From contig CANLNQ010000004.1 of NCBI GenBank assembly GCA_947492525.1, forward strand, positions 124,001-188,000: a DNA stretch of 64,000 bases, written 5' to 3'. The DNA comes from an uncultured Granulosicoccus sp. Its GTDB lineage: Bacteria > Pseudomonadota > Gammaproteobacteria > Granulosicoccales > Granulosicoccaceae. Positions 34,348-42,569 of the stretch are shown here, piece by piece. A model generated the notes under the pieces. That model was not told the DNA's origin and did not search any database. It was given only the letters and a program-made list of their open reading frames with translations. Both the position numbers and the translations under genes were made by a program. Every line of letters begins with the position of its first letter. The stretch's first letter is position 1.

Positions 34348-36129
34348 TCAGGACGGTTGCTGAGGACGCATGTCGGCGGCGTTGATGCCGGCAACCGACA
34401 CAGGGGCCTTCATGGCGTCACGGCGGAAGGGCTCACCGAGTTCCTGATTCAGGACAACTTCGATGAACGTCGTGACATTACCGTTCATCTGTTCTTCCAC
34501 CGCTGTGGTCAGCGCAGCTGAAAGCTCATCGGTGTTGAACACCTTGACACCCTTCAGACCACAAGCTTCGGCGATCTTGGCGTAGTCCACCTGAGTGTCC
34601 AGTTCCGTGCCGACGAAATTATCCTTGTACCAGAGCGTGGTGTTGCGCTTTTCGGCGCCCCACTGGTAGTTGCGGAAGATCACCATGGTGATGGCTGGCC
34701 AGTCATCACGACCACAGGCCGTCATCTCGTTCATCGAGATACCAAAAGCGCCATCTCCTGCGAAACCGACGACTGGCACGTCGGGGCAGCCGATCTTGGC
34801 GCCGAGAATAGCCGGCAATCCGTAGCCGCAAGGTCCGAACAGGCCGGGAGCCAGATACTTGCGACCTTTCTCGAATGTGGGATAGGCGTTACCAATGGCG
34901 CAGTTGTTGCCGATGTCGCTCGAGATGATGACGTCTTCGGGCAGGGAGTCACGGATTGCAAGCCAGGCATTGCGCGGCGACATGCGATCAGGATTGCGTT
35001 CGCGCGCACGCTCGTTCCAGGTGATACCTTCGTCGTTGTCCTCTTCGTGTTCCATCGACACCAGTTCCTGAGCCCAGCGATCCTTCGTGTGCTTGATCTC
35101 GGCCCGACGTTCGCTGCGACCGGCGTCGCCGGCACTGCTGCTCAGTTGGCCAAGGATCTCTGTGGCCACGTTTCTTGCATCGCCTTGGATGGCAACCGTG
35201 ACCGGCTTGGTCAGGCCGATACGGTCCGAGTTGATGTCGACCTGAATGAGCTTGGCATCCTTCGGCCAGTAGTCGATGCCATAGCCAGGCAGCGTGGAGA
35301 AGGGGTTCAGACGGGTGCCCAGTGCCAGTACCACATCGGCTTTCGCGATCAGTTCCATGGCAGCCTTGGAACCGTTGTAGCCCAGTGGACCGACGGAGAG
35401 TTCATGCGAACCCGGAAATGCATCGTTATGCTGATAGTTGCAGCAAACTGGCGCATCCAGTTTCTCTGCCAGTTGGCGAGAGGCATCGATGGCACCGCCA
35501 ATGACAACTCCGGCACCGTTGAGGATGACCGGGAATTTCGCTTCGGAGAGCAGGGCAGCGGCTTGAGCGATGGCATCGGCGCCACCTCTGGGTCGTTCGA
35601 GACGCACGATCTGAGGCAGCTCGATATCGATGACCTGAGTCCAGTAGTCGCGAGGGATGTTGATCTGGGCCGGGCCGCACAGGCGCCAGGCCTGTTCGAT
35701 AACGCGATTCAGAACTTCGGCGACCCGCGAAGGATCACGCACCTCTTCCTGATAGGCAACCATGTCCTCGAACAGGGCCATCTGCTGGATTTCCTGGAAA
35801 CCACCCTGGCCAATGGTCTTGTTGGCTGCCTGAGGTGTGACCAGCAACATTGGCGTGTGATTCCAATAAGCTGTCTTTATGGGGGTGACGAAATTGGTTA
35901 TGCCAGGGCCGTTTTGCGCAATGGCCATGGACATCTTGCCGGATGCCCGGGTGTAGCCGTCAGCGCTCATTCCCGCGTTGCATTCGTGCGCGCAGTCCCA
36001 GAACTTGATACCCGCTGCTGGAAACAGGTCTGAGATTGGCATCATGGCCGAACCGATTATGCCGAATGCATGTTCGATCCCATGCATCTGCAGTACCTTG
36101 ATGAAGGCTTCTTCTGTTGTCATTTTCAT
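34348..36129 (-). CDS. xsc: Sulfoacetaldehyde acetyltransferase
   Basis: A 593-residue thiamine diphosphate enzyme that converts sulfoacetaldehyde and phosphate to acetyl phosphate and sulfite. It is recognised by the family N-terminus MKMTTEEAFIKVLQMHGIEH, then GIIGSAMMPISDLFP, TPQAANKTIGQGGFQE, CCNYQHNDAFPGSHEL and RNYQWGAEKRNTTLWYKDNF, with the diphosphate-binding GDGAFGISMNEM. The length matches characterised Xsc (about 590-600). It lies 12 bp downstream of the taurine dehydrogenase large-subunit gene, so its substrate comes from taurine deamination. The sulfite made may be oxidised or exported; acetyl phosphate would need Pta, which is not in this window. Confidence 0.95.
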   Translation of the reverse strand: MKMTTEEAFIKVLQMHGIEHAFGIIGSAMMPISDLFPAAGIKFWDCAHECNAGMSADGYTRASGKMSMAIAQNGPGITNFVTPIKTAYWNHTPMLLVTPQAANKTIGQGGFQEIQQMALFEDMVAYQEEVRDPSRVAEVLNRVIEQAWRLCGPAQINIPRDYWTQVIDIELPQIVRLERPRGGADAIAQAAALLSEAKFPVILNGAGVVIGGAIDASRQLAEKLDAPVCCNYQHNDAFPGSHELSVGPLGYNGSKAAMELIAKADVVLALGTRLNPFSTLPGYGIDYWPKDAKLIQVDINSDRIGLTKPVTVAIQGDARNVATEILGQLSSSAGDAGRSERRAEIKHTKDRWAQELVSMEHEEDNDEGITWNERARERNPDRMSPRNAWLAIRDSLPEDVIISSDIGNNCAIGNAYPTFEKGRKYLAPGLFGPCGYGLPAILGAKIGCPDVPVVGFAGDGAFGISMNEMTACGRDDWPAITMVIFRNYQWGAEKRNTTLWYKDNFVGTELDTQVDYAKIAEACGLKGVKVFNTDELSAALTTAVEEQMNGNVTTFIEVVLNQELGEPFRRDAMKAPVSVAGINAADMRPQQPS

Positions 36130-36141
36130 GGAGTTGCGTCC

Positions 36142-37542
36142 TCAGAGTATTTCGTCTTGCAGGTGGTAGTAAACGTACATGAACCTCTGGCCCAGACGTC
36201 TGAACGGTGTCAGCACGCCGTGACTGGGCAAGGGGGATGTGAAGATGGGCAGGTCGAGGCCCTTGTTCTCGCCCGCAACCAGCTGCGCCATGCGGCGTCC
36301 GGCCTGTGCGGAGTACATGACACCATTGCCGCCATAGCCCATGGCGTAGTAGATGGTCTGTTTCGGATCGGGTTGATAGATTCTGGGCATCATGTCGTGG
36401 CTGACATCGACCCAGCCCCACCATGAATAATCCAGATCGATACCTTCAAGCGCCGGGAATTTCCGGTAAAGGCCCCGCTGCAGCAGTTCCAGGTGTTTCG
36501 GATTCTCGGCATCCTTGCCGGTAACGGCGCTGCGACTGCCAATCTGTACCCGGCCGTCCGGCAGGTAACGATAGTAGTGTCGCAGGGTGCGGGTATCGGT
36601 CAAGGGTGAGCAGGTCTGGAAACCGCAGGCCTCTTTCTCGTCATCACTCAGCGGTCGAGTCACGATGGAATTGGACAGAATCGGCATCAGTCTGTTCTTG
36701 GTACGATTGCTCAGCCCCGGGGGGGTATAGCCCGCCGTAGCCAGCGCTACCGACCGGGCACGAACAGTTCCACCGGGCGTTTTCAGATGATGCACACCGT
36801 CCACGGTTCGCCATCCCATGACCGGACTGCCGGTATGAATGGTTGCGCCGAGCTTGCGTGCCATGTTCTGGTAGCCGAAAGCCAGTTTTGCTGCATGGAT
36901 GGAGACGCCATCCGGTTCCCAGAGTGCGCCGGCTGCTTCCTGATCCTTGACGTGCTTTTCGTGCAGCTCTTCGCGGGAAATCATGCGTGAGCCATAGCCG
37001 AAGGTATCGTTGAGAAGCTGACATTCCTTCTCCAGTTTCGATAGTACGCCGGGTTTGTGGGCAATATAGAAATGACCACCTTCCTGGGGTTCGCAGTCGA
37101 ATTCACCACAGCCGATCAGATCACGGAACAATTCGAAACCTTCGCTGACTTCAGCGTGCATCTTGCGAGCAACATCCACACCCCAGCGCTCTATCCACTG
37201 TGAACGCTTGAGTCTTCCGGAGGAAATCTGTGCCTGACCACCGTTGCGGGTCGAACAACCCCAGGCAACGGTATTGGCTTCCAGCACAGCAGCCTTGATA
37301 CCGAATTCCTTTGCCAGGTGAATGGCACAGGATAGTCCGGTATAGCCGGAACCGACAATGGCGACATCCACATCCATGTCTCCGGACACGGGGCCGTCAT
37401 CTTCCGGTGGCTCTCCGGCGGTGCCTATCCAGTAGGTGGGGGCGTAGTCACGGTTGTGGCCGGGACCGGCGTCGACGAGCGGGTCGTAGTGTGGATCGTA
37501 GCTGGATTTTGGCCAGTGTTTCCGACGTAATGAATCAGTCAT
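36142..37542 (-). CDS. tauY: FAD-dependent oxidoreductase, probable taurine dehydrogenase large subunit
   Basis: A 466-residue DAO-type flavoprotein with DVAIVGSGYTGLSCAIHLAKEFG for FAD binding near residue 58, STRNGGQAQISSG, and the C-terminal MGYGGNGVMYSAQAGRRMAQL. Context identifies it: it lies between an NTF2-like small protein and xsc, as tauX-tauY-xsc do in taurine-degrading alphaproteobacteria. TauXY oxidatively deaminates taurine to sulfoacetaldehyde and ammonium with cytochrome c as acceptor. The sequence alone would allow other amine oxidases such as gamma-glutamylputrescine oxidase, so the name rests on the neighbours. Confidence 0.82.
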   Translation of the reverse strand: MTDSLRRKHWPKSSYDPHYDPLVDAGPGHNRDYAPTYWIGTAGEPPEDDGPVSGDMDVDVAIVGSGYTGLSCAIHLAKEFGIKAAVLEANTVAWGCSTRNGGQAQISSGRLKRSQWIERWGVDVARKMHAEVSEGFELFRDLIGCGEFDCEPQEGGHFYIAHKPGVLSKLEKECQLLNDTFGYGSRMISREELHEKHVKDQEAAGALWEPDGVSIHAAKLAFGYQNMARKLGATIHTGSPVMGWRTVDGVHHLKTPGGTVRARSVALATAGYTPPGLSNRTKNRLMPILSNSIVTRPLSDDEKEACGFQTCSPLTDTRTLRHYYRYLPDGRVQIGSRSAVTGKDAENPKHLELLQRGLYRKFPALEGIDLDYSWWGWVDVSHDMMPRIYQPDPKQTIYYAMGYGGNGVMYSAQAGRRMAQLVAGENKGLDLPIFTSPLPSHGVLTPFRRLGQRFMYVYYHLQDEIL

Positions 37543-37575
37543 GGCGGCAGCATTCCTGCGAAAGTAGGGGTGGTA

Positions 37576-37962
37576 TCAGGGCTTTTGCAGTGGACGGTCC
37601 TTGCGCAGCGCCTGTTTGACGATGATCTTGCCGTCACGCAAGGTGAAGAGATCTGCACCCTGAGCCTCGACCCGTGAACCGTCGGCATTGGTCCCGGAGA
37701 ATGTCCATTCGGAGACGGCACGGTCACCGTGTACGAAATGGCCGTGGTGGTCCCACCTGGCGTCCTTCATGTTGGCCCAGACAGCGCTGAAGGCGCTGGC
37801 AATGGCGTCCTTTCCTTCGATCTTCGAGCCATAGACCTCGGGTCCACCGACGGTGTAGAACACGCAGTCATCAGCGAAACAGGTCATGACACCGTCTATA
37901 TCGTGGCGGTTGAAAGCGTCGAATGTGGCAGCAAGATCGGCTGCTGTGAGTTCGTTTGACAT
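37576..37962 (-). CDS. tauX: NTF2/SnoaL-like protein, candidate taurine dehydrogenase small subunit
   Basis: A 128-residue NTF2-like fold protein (MSNELTAADLAATFDAFNRHDIDGV, then WDHHGHFVHGDRAVSEWTFSGT). I chose the ATG at 37962. It is preceded by CCTGGAGAAAA, nearly the same leader as the divergent TRAP gene tauK, and a longer upstream frame has no conserved sequence. It is 33 bp upstream of the FAD subunit. In characterised TauXY the small subunit is of similar size. I assign it tentatively on position and fold class; a detoxifying ketosteroid-isomerase-like enzyme is the alternative. Confidence 0.62.
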   Translation of the reverse strand: MSNELTAADLAATFDAFNRHDIDGVMTCFADDCVFYTVGGPEVYGSKIEGKDAIASAFSAVWANMKDARWDHHGHFVHGDRAVSEWTFSGTNADGSRVEAQGADLFTLRDGKIIVKQALRKDRPLQKP

Positions 37963-38481
37963 CGTCTTTGTTTTCTCCAGGGGGCTCGAGATGCAATGTG
38001 CAGCTCGCTTGGCGGTGGATATTAGGGGGACTTGACTGAACATGTACGTACCAGCGAAAACGCTTGGGTGGAGCCAGTGCTGATTCCAGCCTCGAAGGCT
38101 GTGGTACCAGACAATAGCCAGGCAAGGACGGCGTGCGGGTACTTGCCGTGATTGATGAACCAAAGCGGTGCAATGAATGCCAAAGTTGCACTTTTGCTGT
38201 TCATTGTGTCCCGGTCCTTGGGCCAGCTCGACCCTGTGTCTGAGTCCAATGGCAAAGTCTTGTGGACCTGTATCGCGATAGGGGTTACAAATGGTGGGTC
38301 GAATTCCGAGCGTCAACTGGCTGAGCTGTTTCAGCGCAGGCGCTCACATTCACTATCGGCAAAACCGTCAAGCGTTTTCGTCAGGATCCACAGAAGTTCA
38401 TGGCATCGCTACTGTCCGCAGTAGTCAAGCCTGTAGACAGTCGGTACCCGAAATCGCCTCACCTTCCCTGGAGAAACAGTC
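37963..38481. promoter_or_regulatory. Divergent taurine control region with 36-bp imperfect palindrome
   Basis: A 519-bp gap between the divergent tauX-like and tauK-like genes. At 38171-38206 there is a large imperfect dyad centred on TGCA. Its outer arms CAATGAA (38171-38177) and TTCATTG (38200-38206) are perfect, and 13 of 18 positions pair overall. Its place midway in the gap fits an operator controlling both directions. No regulator gene of the TauR type is nearby. Short open frames in the gap have no convincing start or family features. Confidence 0.5.
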
Positions 38482-39486
38482 ATGAAGTTGTTCTCGAAAC
38501 TTGCCATTGCGGCATTCACAGCCACCTTGTTTGCAGCCCCTGCAAGCGCGAAGAATTTCAAGATCGCCGTCGGCGATAGCGGTGGCAGCAGCCAGGAGGC
38601 CACGGGTCTCGGCTTCATCTCCGCACTCGAGGAGCTCTCCGGTGGCAAGCACACTGCCACGCTGTTTCTGAACGGTCAGTTGGGCTCAGAGCAGGATACG
38701 GTCAATGAAGCGGCCATTGGTACACTGGACATGTCCTTGCTGGCAATCAACAATGTCACGCCTTTCTCACCGACCGTCGGCGTATTCAGTCTGCCGTATG
38801 TCATTCTCAGCCTGGAAGATGCAGAGAAGCTGACGCAGGGTCCCATCGGTGCGGAGCTGACCGAGAACACCATCGAAGATGCAGGTGTCAGGATCATCGC
38901 CTGGACCTATACCGGGTTCCGCCGTCTGACCAACTCCAAGAAGCCCGTGAAATCGGTTGCCGATCTGCAGGGTCTGGTCATTCGTGTGCCGAAGAACGAG
39001 ATCATGATCGACACCTACAAGTCCTGGGGTATCAGCCCGACACCCATGGCCTGGTCAGAGACTTTCGCAGGACTGCAGACCAAAGTGGTTGATGGTCAGG
39101 ATAATCCCTACACCACCATCAATGCGATGAAGTTCTACGAAGTACAGAAGTACGTGACCAACATCCGCTACATCTTCTCGATCGAACCGCTGGTCATCTC
39201 CGAACAGGTGTTCCAGGAACTTTCGGCGGAAGATCAGGAGATCGTTCTCAAGGCCGGTGAAGCCGCTACACAGGCATCAGCGACCTTCCTGCGCGAGAAA
39301 GAAGCCGAGATCAAGGAGATCCTGATCGAGAAAGGCATGCAGATCGATGATCCGGAAAACGATGAGGCAGAATTCATCGAGCTGGCTACCAAGGCGGTAT
39401 GGCCCAAGTTCTATGAAAGCATCGGCGGCATCGAAAAGCTCAATGCCGTACTGGCAGAAATCGGTCGCGAGCCGGTTTCCGAATAA
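38482..39486 (+). CDS. tauK: TRAP transporter DctP-type binding protein (TauK-like)
   Basis: A 334-residue periplasmic protein with signal peptide MKLFSKLAIAAFTATLFAAPASA. DctP-family features include GQLGSEQDTVNEAAIGTLDM, the arginine of VIRVPKNE that usually contacts the acid group of the ligand, and AWSETFAGLQTKVVDGQDNP. It is the first gene of a complete TRAP set, divergent from tauXY-xsc, which points to taurine, the ligand of TauKLM in Rhodobacter and Paracoccus. The ATG 38482 has a GGAGA site. A hairpin follows the stop. Confidence 0.85.
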   Translation: MKLFSKLAIAAFTATLFAAPASAKNFKIAVGDSGGSSQEATGLGFISALEELSGGKHTATLFLNGQLGSEQDTVNEAAIGTLDMSLLAINNVTPFSPTVGVFSLPYVILSLEDAEKLTQGPIGAELTENTIEDAGVRIIAWTYTGFRRLTNSKKPVKSVADLQGLVIRVPKNEIMIDTYKSWGISPTPMAWSETFAGLQTKVVDGQDNPYTTINAMKFYEVQKYVTNIRYIFSIEPLVISEQVFQELSAEDQEIVLKAGEAATQASATFLREKEAEIKEILIEKGMQIDDPENDEAEFIELATKAVWPKFYESIGGIEKLNAVLAEIGREPVSE

Positions 39487-39504
39487 GTCAGGTCAACGAA
39501 TGAT

Positions 39505-39536
39505 GCGAGAGCGCCGGCCTGTGCCAGCGCTCTCGC
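39505..39536 (+). terminator. Hairpin after the TRAP binding-protein gene
   Basis: GCGAGAGCGC (39505-39514) and its exact complement (39527-39536) form a 10-bp stem. Inside it GGC/GCC extends the stem past one mismatch to a 4-base CTGT loop. It lies 18 bp after the tauK-like stop and 94 bp before the small membrane subunit. Like the hairpins at 19244 and 28645 it probably raises the yield of binding protein over membrane subunits. Confidence 0.65.
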
Positions 39537-39630
39537 TGTTCAATCGGCACTTGACGCTGCAGCTGACTATCTGGCCGGCCTTGCGCAAGCCATCTGTAAC
39601 AATGCAACTGCGAACCCGACAGGAGATGTA

Positions 39631-40170
39631 ATGGACAGACTCTGGATTATCGTCGATAACCTGGAAAGTTATCTTTGCCGTGCCTTGCTCGCGACCTTTG
39701 TCTGCCTGCTATTTCTGCAGGTGGTGGTCAGAACACTGTTTGATTTCTCGTTCTCATGGCTGGAGGAATTGACGGTCTACATGTTCGTCTGGTTCGTGTT
39801 CTTCGGTGCCAGCTATGCCGCCAAGATGGCAGCTCACAACCGGGTCACCTTCCAGTTCAAGTTTCTGCCCGCGGGTGCCATCAAGTACATCGAGGCCTTT
39901 GCAGATCTTTTCTGGATAGCCTTCAACGTGGTCTTCATCTATCTCTCCATCGATTTCATCTTCAACAAGATGAACAAGTTCCAGTCATCCCAGACCATGG
40001 GCTTTCACCTGAGCTGGGTCTACATCGTCCTGCCGATCGCGTTTTCCCTGATGACGTTCAGGGTGCTGCAGGTCAACTACAAGAAACTGATTCTCAAGCA
40101 GGACATGCGCGATCCGGATGCCATCGATCTGGACGAAGTGGAATCGGAAATCAAACGCGGCGAAAGCTGA
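39631..40170 (+). CDS. tauL: TRAP transporter small membrane subunit (TauL-like, DctQ family)
   Basis: A 179-residue DctQ-family membrane protein with four hydrophobic helices. The signature WLEELTVYMFVWFVFFGASYAAKMAAHNRVTF includes the conserved EE pair. It is placed between the binding protein and the large permease, 28 bp before the latter. The C-terminal tail is acidic (DPDAIDLDEVESEI). It has a good AGGAG site 6 bp before ATG 39631. Confidence 0.87.
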   Translation: MDRLWIIVDNLESYLCRALLATFVCLLFLQVVVRTLFDFSFSWLEELTVYMFVWFVFFGASYAAKMAAHNRVTFQFKFLPAGAIKYIEAFADLFWIAFNVVFIYLSIDFIFNKMNKFQSSQTMGFHLSWVYIVLPIAFSLMTFRVLQVNYKKLILKQDMRDPDAIDLDEVESEIKRGES

Positions 40171-40197
40171 CCCGGAATCAATCAGGAATACTCGGCA

Positions 40198-41538
40198 ATG
40201 GAAAGTGAAATCATTCTGATCCTGTTCGGATCATTTCTGGCACTGCTGTTCATCGGCGCGCCCATCACCGTCGCACTGGGTGTCTCGACGCTCATCTCAT
40301 TCATCTATCTGGGCGACAATCCGATCAAGTTCGTGCAGATTGCGTTTACCTCGGTGGGGTCCTTCCCACTGATGGCACTACCGGCATTCATTCTGGCCGG
40401 CGCCTTGATGGAAGCTGCCGGGCTTTCTCGGCGGCTGATCAATGTCGCGGAGAGCTTTGCCGGTCCGTTTACCGGGGGCATGTCTGCGGCCGCGGTCGTT
40501 GCCTGCCTGTTCTTCGGTGCCATCTCCGGCTCCGGTCCAGCCACAACGGCAGCCGTGGGCATGCTGATGATTCCGGCAATGATCGAACGTGGTTACAGCA
40601 AGGGCTACGCATCAGCCATCACCGCCTCCTCAGGTGGTCTGGGCATCGTGATTCCACCATCCATACCAATGATCATCTTCGGCATTGCCGCGCTCGGCAT
40701 GCCACCTCCGCCAGCGGCGGTTGAAGAATTCGGTACCTTCCAGACAGTGTCCATTCCGAAACTGTTCATTGCAGGCTTTCTGCCTGCGTTTCTGATCGCC
40801 GGCAGTCTGCTGATCATGAACTACTTCCTGTCGAAGAAGCACGGCTACAAGGGCACCACCGAAGGCTGGTCATCCAGGCAGATCTGGTGCGAGTTGTATC
40901 GCGGCTTCTGGGCGCTCATGGCGCCGGTTGTCATTCTCGGTGGAATCTATTCCGGCTTCTTCACGCCGACCGAGGCGGCTATCGTTGCGATTTTCTATAC
41001 CTTGATAGTCGGCACCTTCATCTATCGCGAGATGAGTTGGAAGAAGCTGTTCACGGCGCTGGAGACGACCACCTGGCTGACAGGACGAGTATTGCTGATC
41101 ATGTTCACGGCAACGGTCTTCGGACGCTTGCTGGTCGAGAACCAGATTCCCGCTGTCATTGCCGAAAGCATGTTGTCGTTTACCAGCAATCTCTATGTGA
41201 TATGGACATTGATCATCCTGTTTCTGCTGTTCGTTGGCATGTTCATGGAAACGCTGGCCACCATTCTCATTCTGGTGCCGGTCATGTTGCCGGTAGCCTA
41301 CAGCGTCGGTATCGATCCCATACACTTCGGCGTTGTCATGATCTGTACGCTGGGCATCGGTTTTCAGACGCCACCGTTGGGAGAAAACCTGTTCATCGCC
41401 TCGGGTATCTCGAAAATATCCATCGAGGAGATTTCGCTCAAGGCCTTGCCGTTTGCCGCAGTCAATACCGCTGCCATCTTCATCATCGCGTTCTTTCCGC
41501 AGATATCACTGTGGTTGCCACGAGTTTTCGGCTACTGA
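40198..41538 (+). CDS. tauM: TRAP transporter large permease (TauM-like, DctM family)
   Basis: A 446-residue DctM-family permease with about twelve helices. Typical features are FLALLFIGAPITVALGVS, GAISGSGPATTAAVGMLMIPAM, GGLGIVIPPSIPMIIFG and GFQTPPLGENLF. It uses the sodium gradient to drive uptake of substrate delivered by the binding protein. It is the third gene of the TRAP operon and is followed 24 bp later by a UspA-family gene, an order also seen with tauKLM and teaABCD systems. Confidence 0.9.
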   Translation: MESEIILILFGSFLALLFIGAPITVALGVSTLISFIYLGDNPIKFVQIAFTSVGSFPLMALPAFILAGALMEAAGLSRRLINVAESFAGPFTGGMSAAAVVACLFFGAISGSGPATTAAVGMLMIPAMIERGYSKGYASAITASSGGLGIVIPPSIPMIIFGIAALGMPPPPAAVEEFGTFQTVSIPKLFIAGFLPAFLIAGSLLIMNYFLSKKHGYKGTTEGWSSRQIWCELYRGFWALMAPVVILGGIYSGFFTPTEAAIVAIFYTLIVGTFIYREMSWKKLFTALETTTWLTGRVLLIMFTATVFGRLLVENQIPAVIAESMLSFTSNLYVIWTLIILFLLFVGMFMETLATILILVPVMLPVAYSVGIDPIHFGVVMICTLGIGFQTPPLGENLFIASGISKISIEEISLKALPFAAVNTAAIFIIAFFPQISLWLPRVFGY

Positions 41539-41562
41539 GTCTACCCCAGAGGTCATTTCACC

Positions 41563-42054
41563 ATGAGTACTTCCATTTCGAGGATGTTGTTCACGACCGA
41601 CCTGTCCGTGAACTCGACCTATGCTCTGCATCAGGCCGTGGATCTTGCCAAGGCCACCGGGGCGCGTATCCACATCCTGCATGTCGCTGAACCCATGAGT
41701 GAAGATGCAAGGATCACGCTGCGGATGTTCATCCAGGACGAAAGTGCCCGTGAGGCAGCCCTGCAGACGCGTAAGCAGAGTATCGAGCAGGAGCTGGCAG
41801 ACAGGCAGGAACGATTCTGGTCAGCGTTGCCGGAAGACAAACAGCAGATAAGGCAACAGGTCGAGAAGGTTGACGTGGTAGAGGGGCATCCGGCAGAGGT
41901 GATCTTGCGTCGCTCGAAAGAGCTGGGCTGCGATCTGATCGTGCTTGGTGCACACAGCCACGGTTTTTCCCAGACCTTTCTGGGGTCCACCGCCAAGCGC
42001 GTGTTGCGTCGGGCCACGATCCCGACGCTGGTCGTTCCTTATCGTTCTGAATGA
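41563..42054 (+). CDS. UspA-family universal stress protein
   Basis: A 163-residue UspA-fold protein (MLFTTDLSVNSTYALHQAVDLAKATGARIHILHV in character). The C-terminal nucleotide-binding region is VLGAHSHGFSQTFLGSTAKRVLRRATIPTLVV. TeaD, the Usp encoded with the TRAP transporter TeaABC of Halomonas, binds ATP and regulates the transporter. A similar regulatory role on the TauKLM-like transporter is a reasonable inference. It is the last gene of the operon, convergent with a cupin gene. Confidence 0.88.
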   Translation: MSTSISRMLFTTDLSVNSTYALHQAVDLAKATGARIHILHVAEPMSEDARITLRMFIQDESAREAALQTRKQSIEQELADRQERFWSALPEDKQQIRQQVEKVDVVEGHPAEVILRRSKELGCDLIVLGAHSHGFSQTFLGSTAKRVLRRATIPTLVVPYRSE

Positions 42055-42069
42055 GCGCTTTACATGAAA

Positions 42070-42085
42070 CAGTACACTAGTACTG
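42070..42085. terminator. Short palindrome between uspA-like and cupin genes
   Basis: CAGTAC-ACTA-GTACTG is a perfect 6-bp hairpin overlapping the cupin stop codon on the minus strand and 15 bp after the Usp stop. It is small and lacks a T tract, so termination is only a possibility. Confidence 0.3.
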
Positions 42086-42439
42086 CCTGATCACGAAGTG
42101 TTTGCGGGTCTCTTCGATCACTTCCCAGTAGCCCCTGAAGCCATTGGGGATCAGGAAGGCATCACCCGTCTTGTAGGTATTGCTTTCACCGGATTCGCTG
42201 ATCAGTCGGCAGTGGCCGTAGATGATGTAGCAGAACTCGTCGCGGTCGGTGAAGGCGTGCCATTTGCCGGGCGTACTCGTCCAGCTGCCTGCCAGCAGGG
42301 CCTTGTCCTCACTCTCGAAGTGCATCTGCGTTTCATGCTGCGGGTCGCCGTCGACGACCCTGTCCGGCAGATCTGCCAGGCGGCGTCTGGAGGTGCTTGC
42401 TGGCGGGTTGGAGAAGGATATGACGTTGATATCGGACAT
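42077..42439 (-). CDS. Small cupin-domain protein
   Basis: A 120-residue single-domain cupin of the DUF861/ethanolamine-utilisation EutQ-like group. It contains GSWTSTPGKWHAFTDRDEFCYIIYGHCRLI and GDAFLIPNGFRGYWEVIE. The usual metal histidines of the first cupin motif are incomplete (only WHAF), so metal binding is uncertain. It is a single gene between the taurine transporter operon and the ScfR-type regulator. The function is unknown; a role in sensing or processing a small acid is possible. Confidence 0.8.
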   Translation of the reverse strand: MSDINVISFSNPPASTSRRRLADLPDRVVDGDPQHETQMHFESEDKALLAGSWTSTPGKWHAFTDRDEFCYIIYGHCRLISESGESNTYKTGDAFLIPNGFRGYWEVIEETRKHFVIRQY

Positions 42440-42569
42440 GCCGGGTTTTGCTCCGCTTGATCTGTGTTGGCGTTGTTCCCGCTATTGTATTGTATTCTGC
42501 AGTGTCATGATGCTCCGACGCTCGCTTTCATCAAGCCACACTGCATGCCCGGGGCGATGAGAAAAGCAA

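Noticed and set aside
38152-38424. 90-residue open frame in the taurine divergent gap
   Set aside because: No ribosome site, low-quality composition after residue 40, and it overlaps the 36-bp dyad and the expected promoter region.
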